Part shown: piece after piece, positions 19,051-25,928 of the stretch
Layout: each line of letters begins with the position of its first letter
How positions within the stretch are numbered: the first letter of the stretch is position 1
Source of the DNA: Elysia marginata
Lineage: Eukaryota > Mollusca > Gastropoda > Plakobranchidae
DNA length: 25,928 bases
Assembly (NCBI GenBank): GCA_019649035.1
Contig: BMAT01007723.1
Location: 145,780-171,707, forward strand
Reading direction: 5' to 3'
Notes under the pieces: model-generated
The model's database searches: none
What the model saw: the letters and a program-made list of their open reading frames with translations, nothing else
What the model was told of the DNA's origin: nothing
Translations under genes and position numbers: made by a program

Positions 19051-21724
19051 ACTTTTTGTTGATTTGAGGGAAGGGAGGGGATTGGTAAAATGACTAAAAA
19101 TAAATGGTGAATCTTTGTTCTACTGGAGGTCTTGCATCTTTTTATTTTATAGATACTTTAAATTACCCTCAGATATTGAAATATTTGTAAACCCTATATT
19201 ATTTGCATGCTTTCAAGTCTTTGAATTCATGATAAATCAGCAATAAATGAAATATAATTATTTCCCTACATACGTCCAGATAATATGAAAAACAAAAAAG
19301 TTTATGATTTTAAAAACTTTATGTATTTTGGTTGTTCTCGTGTATCAGTTAAAAAAAAAATTGAGTGTTACTGATAGTATTATGTTCATTCTGTAAGGTG
19401 AGGTTCAAGCTTTGAATCATTTGACATGCTTTCTTTGAAAGAGTGCACATTTCACGTAATAGAATGTCATTAATTGTGTCTAGTTTTCTGTTACCAGATA
19501 GCCTCTGGTGCATAGAGGCTAATAGTCTTTGGATCAACTAACTTAAAACCATGATACAAAACTAAAAGTTCAAAAGTGTTAATGGCTGGTAATTTATTTT
19601 TAATGTCACCAAGAACTGAAACTTTGTTAAAAACAATGCATACAGCCATCATTCAAGAAAGTGGCATTTTACATTGAAGTCCAGAATTTTTATTTTTATA
19701 TTTAAAAAATCAAAAATTCATTATTAGGGATTGTTTCATCAATCAATGTATTACTGTAGACGAAATTCTAGGAAAATGAAAACATGTCTTGCAAGCTAAA
19801 AATTTATTGCAAAGCCACGGATCATTTTAAGATCAGTCTGTAGCTGTAATAGTGAAAAAAATATGTAGAATAATCAGTTATAGGCCTTCTGCGGTTTCTT
19901 TGTAATTGAAAGGCTCTTCCACATTTTTTTCAGTGACCTTTATGAAAACAACTTTGATAGCAATGAAATCAAGCAAGTTTCAGAACTGATAATTTAAGTA
20001 TTCCTATTGTTTAATTTGTTTATGTCAACAGCTTATGAGTTTTGATTTTAGGCATATACTTGACCATAACTTCATTGATAGCTACATAGATTTTGTAAAA
20101 CACAAGTTTCAGTGTACATAAATATTATATAGCCTGAAATATTCAAATTCTCCATTTCCTGAGAAGTTGTTTTTGAGAAGAGCTTTAAAACACATTCAAT
20201 TTTCAATATTGTGAACCACAAAGGAAAAAAAATCAAATTATTTGAAATTCAAACTTCTGGAGTATATTAAAGAAGAAGGATAGTATCGGTAACCTGAGTA
20301 TATTTCTAATTGAAGCAAGTTTTTGAATTATCCAGGTTTGAATTACTTAGGTCTGCTAAACCTGTACTCAGTACTCCTTAAAAATCAATTGGCAGCTACT
20401 ATCTTTCTGCCCAATCTAGTCTTTCCATGTATGCTCAGTAAAAACGGTTTATGATCATTTTATTGTCTTTAATTTTTTATCTTGCTTTTATTAATGGATT
20501 GAAGAGGATTTTTTATTATGATTCGTCTTGATCACAATCTTTAAAAATGTAATAGAACAGTGTTTTTCCGTGGGGATACCAACACTTTATTAAATGATAA
20601 TTCAACTGATTGTTTGTTCAAACTCAGTAAGGGCAAAATATCTGATGACAAATATTAATGAACTCTAGTGGATTGTGAATTGTAAAGTAGCCATGCCTGA
20701 TCAAAGTACTTCATCACACTAGGGTGTTGTACATGGAGCACTTGACCCCGCCCATGCGTTGTAACCCTATAATGTACATGAATGGTTAAGACACAGTCTT
20801 TTTCAGTGGAACCCCTCCCCCCTGATTTATGAATGGACAGGAGTTAAACATGAATGGTCTTGGTTTAAAAGAAAAGGGTAATGTTAATTACTACCACGTA
20901 ATGATTTAACAATTAAAGCCGCATTAATTGCTACAGAGTGAGAACTCTTCTTCTTCTTGAAACAAAGAAGCAAAACAAAAACTTTTCTTCTCACTGCCTT
21001 GTAGTATATCTCAGTTCTTTGTTTATTTATTCCACTTATCATCAATAGCCTTGGATCCATTCCAGTCTTTAGCCTAGTCACAAGGTGGAGAATAATGAAG
21101 AAAAATGTTTTTTAAGTCTTTTAGAACTTTTAGCTCAATTGCCCTATGTGGATATGTGGGATTTTTATGTTATCTTGATTTCCATGTATTTTGTGCGTTT
21201 ACTCGCTGATAAGTTTTCCTTAGCATTTTGCAATCACCTTGTACTGCGCAGAAATTTTTTGACATGCTCTCTTGAACACTTGCAAAATAGGCCTGAGCTC
21301 CATTTATTTGGTTGAATAATGTCTAGATCTAGACCAGAGCAAGACAGAGAATAAGAAACAATGCCTTGATTCTAGATATAAAATATATTAGATAGAAAGA
21401 AAGTGGGAGAGAATCAAATTAAAAAGGAGGAAGAAGAATCGAGATTTGGATTTCAATCAAAAGAGTGAAAAAATGCCTTCATCTATATTTTTGTTTAAGA
21501 AGGCCTGGATCTAGATAAAACTTGGATTTGCAGGGGGGGGGGGGNAGAGAGAATGAGAGGCAAAAAGAGAAAGCAAAGTTGAGGAACCAGGCCAAGACCA
21601 AGAAAAAGAGAGAAGGGGGAGGGGATGAAGTTGAGATCGATGCAGTAGCAAGCCAAGTCTTGGGTGAAAGGTCAGAGTGCCAGACTCACAAAGGTCACTG
21701 ACAGATGTAGCCAATCAGATTGCC
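19051..21724. other. Intergenic DNA, little structure
   Basis: AT-rich with no supported gene. A purine-rich zone runs from about 21330 to 21640 and includes a 12-G run (21533-21544) followed by an undetermined base N at 21545. The palindrome GTCTAGATCTAGAC lies at 21319. Open frames up to 76 codons have no recognisable product. Confidence 0.5.
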
Positions 21725-21850
21725 CCACTAAATTCAAAGTGCTAAATTAAGATGTCGTCCCTCTGTAGCAATAAAGAGCATGTTCATTGTTATATCGTCA
21801 CTCTGTAGCATTAAATGCTGTTTTAGTACTTAGATAATCACTCTCTAGCA
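21725..21850 (+). repeat. Three degenerate units of about 42 bp
   Basis: CGTCCCTCTGTAGCAATAAA, then CGTCACTCTGTAGCATTAAA, then ATCACTCTCTAGCACTGCTA recur at near-even spacing; the stretches between are only weakly similar. Confidence 0.5.
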
Positions 21851-22308
21851 CTGCTAGTAAAAAAAAAAAGTCATTACAGATAATAAGCCCTTTGAAAAAG
21901 CATGTAAGTACCGTTTAATTGAAAACCACAAAAAAAATTACAGTATATAATCTTATTTAGGTTCATAAAGGTCATTGCAAAGATAATAAATTTTCTTACT
22001 TTCAAGTTTCCACATTCCAAAAACAGTAAAAAACTTAGCAAGTTCAGATGACAAAAGTATAACTTTTGATTACTTTAAAGATCGACAAAAGACAGAGAAG
22101 ATATAATTTAATGAGCAAGCGACATAAATCATAATCAGAGAGTAGGTTTATTTTTCTTGTACAAACCAAGGTACATGTATTATATTCTTAACCAAGTTTG
22201 TTTTCATGGAAACCTATTATCATCTATAGACTGAGGGAAACTTACAGTGCTAAAGAGAAGATACAGACGGCTCACTCAAATTATTGCACAAATCGATCAT
22301 TTTTGTTA

Positions 22309-22460
22309 CAGTCAAGTCCATTTATGGCTAGTGTTTTAACAGCAACTGAGGATGTAATGGCATTTTTCCATGCCACTTTTTTCCTCTATTAAAATCAACA
22401 AACTTTTCCTGGTCTAACGGCACCAATGACCTTCACTTCTGCTATAACGGCACCCTTGGT
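22309..22460 (+). mobile_element. Probable 5' terminus of a Tigger-like transposon
   Basis: After TA (22307-22308) the sequence reads CAGTCAAGTCCATTTATGGC, and further in it carries the repeated subterminal words CTAACGGCACC and ATAACGGCACCC. This layout is like the other Tigger-type ends here. It would put the transposase start at 23237 about 930 bp inside the element. No convincing matching 3' end was found; CACTG followed by TA at 23994 is a weak candidate. Confidence 0.35.
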
Positions 22461-23020
22461 TTGCAAAGCAGAGAACAAAACAGGCAGTGTTTGGCCACAA
22501 ATTGTTCGGCCTACACTCTAATCAATTTAAGTAACGCCTGTCAAGTCTGCCAGCAGTGATTTGTGTGCTAGCTTCGCGGCTCAGCAGTCATGCCAATACC
22601 CCTAGCCCCTCCCTTTCCCTTTCAGATAGCCTCGCCCATCAATGCCACCCACGCTAGGCTTGCTTGAGTGCCCGCCTTGACAGTACAATCAAAGGAGACT
22701 GAAACTGTGAAAGTGATACATACAATGCTAGTGGAAAGTCCACCTGCGTCTTGCCCTTTCCCCCTCCTACAGCTTGAAGTTTGCCCTCTCTTGCTAGGCA
22801 GTCAGTCCTTTGTCCTCTTTATGCTTTGTGATTACTGCACTGTAACTTTGTAAGCATCATTCAACTACACAATGAAATTCTCTTTCACACGCCAGGCTCT
22901 GAGTGTGTGGGAGAGGGGTTAAGTCTACAATAGCAAGCGTACTTAAGATGCAAACTAGCATTCTTCACCTCTCTTTCCTTAGTAAGGGGCTATTGAATTT
23001 GATTAATCACAATCAATAAA
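22461..23020. other. Probable 5' leader of the Tigger-like element
   Basis: GC-richer than its surroundings (CCTAGCCCCTCCCTTTCCC, CTCGCCCATC). No protein similarity. Assigned to the element only by position. Confidence 0.3.
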
Positions 23021-23241
23021 TTTACTTTTCACCAATTATTGCAACTTGTATCCAGAGCTAATAAATTACAATGGCATGTAAAATGTATTGCATCCAGATC
23101 TAACGGTTATTTTGCTTCCAGCTTAGTTGTTAAGTTTTACGCATTGGCAATTTACTTTCCATTGAAATCATAGATTTCAGTTCTTATTTACTTTTCACCA
23201 ATTACTATGACTTGTATCCAGAGCTAAGAAATTACAATGGC
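23021..23241 (+). repeat. 55-bp direct repeat, 166 bp apart, ahead of the transposase start
   Basis: Copy A at 23021-23075 and copy B at 23187-23241 agree at about 50 of 55 positions: TTTACTTTTCACCAATTA, CTTGTATCCAGAGCTAA and AAATTACAATGGC are shared. Copy B ends in the transposase ATG; copy A duplicates that ATG context but is not followed by coding sequence. Confidence 0.85.
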
Positions 23242-23810
23242 TTCAACACCTAAAGATGTCAGAAAGCGTAAATTCCTTAGTCTTGAACCAAAAGTATCTG
23301 CAATTGAACAAGCTGGATAAAAGAAACCTCAAGCAAAAATCTGCTAGGGGCATTGCTCATGGATCGCTCTTCACTATTTCAAGAGACAAAGACAAGATAA
23401 TGTCAGTGTTCTGACAAGGCCATTTCACACAAGATAGGAAAAGATTGAGATGACCTGAGACAGAAGATGAGGACCATGCACTTCACATCTTTAATGTCGA
23501 TGAGACAGGCTTATTCTAAAGATGTTTGCCCACCCACATCTTGGCTAAAAAGGGTGAAAAAGGCGCTGGCGGAAAAAGGGATCCTAAGAACCATTTAATT
23601 CTATCTGTTGTTGCCAATGTGAGCTGAACAGAAAAACTGGCCCTCATAATTGGCAAGTTAAATAAGTCAAGGTTCCTAAAAACATCAAAATCCTGCTCAT
23701 GGTGTACAAACTAGCAAACGGCAAAGTATGGATGACAGGAACAATTTTTGAAGGTTGGGTAAGGAAGCCGGAGAGGAAATATCTGCTTGAATATTGCAGG
23801 TCATAACTAG
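23237..23810 (+). pseudogene. Decayed pogo/Tigger-type transposase
   Basis: ATG at 23237 gives MASTPKDVRKRKFLSLEPKV then SAIEQAG and a stop, matching the N-terminal CENP-B/psq-type helix-turn-helix ('RKRKxLSLExKVxxIxxxE'). Further on HIFNVDETGLF (23490-23516) is the first-aspartate block of the DDE domain, KKGEKGAGGKKG is the conserved lysine/glycine block after it, and YKLANGKVWMTGTIFEGWVR is the family's 'N-x-K-A-W-M-T-x-x-I-F-x-x-W' segment. The order is right, but most of the region between HTH and DDE is scrambled, there are many stops, and the later catalytic acidic residues are not visible. Family role: cut-and-paste transposition at TA sites. This copy is dead. Confidence 0.82.
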
Positions 23811-24210
23811 GCTGAGTGAGATACAGTGTAGTCAGTTTAAATGAACTCTGATAAGTCAATTTATGAAAAACTTGACTCTGTTTTAGCATCCCAACTAGTA
23901 TTTTGTTTTGTTGCCAACTATCCTTTATCTCAAAATTCTGATATTTGGAACTGAATTAGCTGTTCCCAAGCACTTAGGCTTGAGACTACTGCACTGTAAT
24001 CATATAAAGGCAGGAGATTATACTATATAATAAAAACAAAACAAGACCTTTTTTTGCTGTTCACCATAAAAATTTCTTGATACAAATTGTTGGCTGAGTA
24101 AACTCAATAATCTTTGATAAACCACATCTTAGTCTTCTTTGATCTTGAGGGCATTTTCCTAACTTGCAGTTTCATTTTTATGAGAAATTCTGATCATTGC
24201 ATATCATATA

Positions 24211-24847
24211 CAGTGGTATCCGCGAGAAGTCAACTCGCTTGAAGTCAACTCTCGGTTAAAGTCAACACTTTGCAACGGTCCCGTTTTTTTTCCTTCTTTA
24301 TTTAAGTAACTTTATTTCGCATGAAATCAACAGCTTCGGACCTATTTTCGCTTAAAGTCAACACCTCGTTGTCAAATAGAAAGATATAGAGAGACCCCAG
24401 ATGGGTCTTGGGACAGACAAAGAGAAGTAGCGGAGGTGGGTGGGTGGGTGTGTGGGCGCTCTTTATTTCCAATCATGAGTCAAGACACTGCGTGCAGCGC
24501 TTGCTCGCCTGCCTGGGCGCACTGGCCTGGCGAGGGCAAGTGCAACTGGACAGAGGACAGTGACAGGTCCTCATTGGTGTAGTTCACTGATGGTTCTCCC
24601 AGTCCCACTCCTCCTCGCCTCGACAAACCAGTGCGAACAGTGTTCATGTGCACACAAGTTTTTTCTCTGTGTACCTTCCTAGTGGTTACGCTGGGCTCGT
24701 TGAATTTATCTAGTTCTAATTTACAAATTGCAATATGTTCCAACACACACCCCCCCCACCCACCCATGAAAATGGATAAAGTCAACCTCGCTTAAAGTCA
24801 ACACTTTTTTTCGGTCCCGAGGTGTTGACTTTATCCGGATTCCACTG
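24211..24847. mobile_element. Tigger-type MITE with intact ends and TA duplication
   Basis: Left end CAGTGGTATCCGCGAGAAGT and right end, read inward, CAGTGGAATCCGGATAAAGT pair over 24 bp with about five mismatches; TA flanks both sides (24209-24210, 24848-24849). Subterminal AAGTCAAC words repeat on both sides, as usual for Tigger/pogo. The 637-bp element has no transposase. The short frames inside have no recognisable product. The second copy is in dysbindin intron 8. Confidence 0.87.
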
Positions 24848-25330
24848 TAACTAAGAAAAAAAACCAACTGAAGACGAAACAATCCATTTCAATCCTTCTT
24901 TTATTACAAATTTGCACAAAAGGACAGCACTTAAACTGCTTATAAAACTATGTGTATGTTACAACAGTATAAACATAATTTATAAAACTTATCAATATTA
25001 ATTTCAAACACTTCTCATTAAAATTGCCAAAACTTTTGTCATATCCATTTTCATTTACAGGGAATATGTATCCATTCCTTCACAACAGGACTCCCATGGT
25101 TTTCTTCAACATAAAAATATTTTTATGAAAATAATATTATTATTACACACTAAAAGTAATAAATGTACAGACAAATTTTTAAAAAATTCATAAGGGAAAA
25201 TTCAAAAGTTTCAACAAGTGGTGAAAAAAAATAGAAAAATAGCTGTTAAAAAAAAATTTTTTATTTTTGGACTCAGACTTTGCAAAGCAAACCATTTCTG
25301 AAAGTGTCTTAGATCCTCAAAAGACACCAA
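24848..25330. other. Intergenic AT-rich stretch; possible minus-strand poly(A) signal
   Basis: TTTATT at 24900-24905 is AATAAA on the - strand, and the following 400 bp is AT-rich and free of recognisable repeats. It could be the 3' UTR of a convergent gene lying further right, but no - strand exon is seen in the window, so the hexamer may be chance in AT-rich DNA. Confidence 0.2.
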
Positions 25331-25331
25331 C

Positions 25332-25779
25332 ATGCTTAAAGTTCCCAGAGTAAACCTAAAAACATACTGTGAACGGTCATTTTCTTACATTGGCGTGTTA
25401 TCTGGAACAAAATTCCGATGTCAGTGAGGCAGTCCCCGACACTGGAGATCTTCAAAAGGAGACTGAAAACGCTCTGTTTCAGAATTTTAAAATCAGTCTC
25501 AATGAAGTACCCCTGCTGATTGACCGTTCTTTTTTCACTATTTGCCATCATATTTAGGCCTGCGCGCATAAGATATGGTGTGTACATGTGTGTGTGCCCT
25601 GTGTGTAATTTACGCGTGAAAGCATGTGAATTTGAACATTAATTTTCCTTCTACTGTACTTTTTTATATCATTTCTAAAGATGATATGCGCATAGAGCAT
25701 TCTTTTTGAATGGGTTCAGCTACAGACTTGTATGCTAGAGTGCAATGCGCACTATAAATTCTATTTACTATTATTATTA
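25332..25779 (+). mobile_element. CR1/L2-like LINE 3' end, frameshifted, ATT-tailed
   Basis: One frame gives LKVPRVNLKTYCERSFSYIG; after a single frameshift the next gives WNKIPMSVRQSPTLEIFKRR followed by LKTLCF. Together they match the extreme C-terminus of CR1/L2-group RT ('LxVPRxxLKTxGERSFSxxAPxLWNxLPxxIRxSPSLxxFKxxLKTxLF'). A 3' UTR of about 250 bp ends in GCGCACTATAAATT and an ATT-rich tail at 25763-25779. It is 5'-truncated and dead. Confidence 0.8.
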
Positions 25780-25928
25780 CAGTAGTATCCGGTTAAACGC
25801 ACTCCAGTGAAATGCACGCTACAGTTAAAACTAACGCCAAATCGCTATGACCGATTTGTTTCCATATAATCAGTATACCCCAAATGCACGTTATATCGGC
25901 TAAACGCACGCTATGAAATCGGGAAAAA
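25780..25928 (+). mobile_element. Tigger-like terminus inserted in the LINE tail, runs out of window
   Basis: Directly after TA (25778-25779) comes CAGTAGTATCCGGTTAAACG, then repeated AAACGCAC/AAATGCACG words (25795, 25811, 25883, 25902). CAGTRGTATCCG is shared with the MITE at 24211, but the internal repeats differ, so it is a related, separate family. Only the left end is in the window. Confidence 0.65.

Noticed and set aside
24480..24785. 101-codon - frame inside the Tigger-type MITE
   Set aside because: Generated by the GC-rich core and C tract of the nonautonomous element; no transposase similarity.
1..25928. CRISPR arrays, tRNA or rRNA genes, bacterial operons
   Set aside because: None seen; the window is animal nuclear DNA with spliced exons and eukaryotic TEs.

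Overview
The window is an AT-rich piece of a metazoan nuclear genome. It contains one complete spliced protein-coding gene on the + strand, surrounded and interrupted by old transposable elements. There are no prokaryotic gene arrays, most ORFs are short, GT/AG introns can be placed to the base, and the TE mixture (CR1/L2-like and other LINEs, hAT, PIF/Harbinger, pogo/Tigger, an N-RAG-like element) is that of an invertebrate. A lophotrochozoan, most likely a mollusc, is my best guess; this is inference.

The gene is an orthologue of dysbindin (DTNBP1), the coiled-coil BLOC-1 subunit. Eight coding exons between 7770 and 18821 join in frame to 369 codons plus stop, close to the 351 residues of human dysbindin. 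A ninth, noncoding exon probably ends at 5319, next to a CCAAT box, an M-box-like E-box and a YY1-like motif. The predicted leader carries very short uORFs (MAAG-stop, and an AUG-UGA start-stop 10 nt before the main start). The poly(A) signal is at 19025.

Layout. 1-2700: LINE fragments (an ATT-tailed 3' end, a reverse transcriptase N-terminal piece, a CR1/L2-like C-terminal piece, and a YAED-containing relic). 2772-4473: a pogo/Tigger-like end, then an 889-bp hAT-type nonautonomous element with 8-bp target duplications. 5220-5319: putative promoter and exon 1. 5518-6201: PIF/Harbinger-type element with TTA duplications, about 80-bp inverted repeats and a decayed MADF-domain gene, in intron 1. 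7770-18821: dysbindin coding region; introns 4, 7 and 8 carry an inverted-repeat MITE, an antisense relic encoding a RAG1-N-terminus-like zinc finger, and a Tigger-type MITE. 19050-22300: mostly featureless intergenic DNA. 22309-25928: decayed Tigger transposase, an intact-ended 637-bp Tigger-type MITE, a CR1/L2-like LINE 3' end, and another Tigger-like end that jumped into that LINE's ATT tail and runs out of the window.

No new multi-gene system is present. The points most worth a second look are the N-RAG-like relic in intron 7, the hAT element with promoter-like and coding-like contents, the Harbinger element beside the promoter, and the uORF-rich dysbindin leader.
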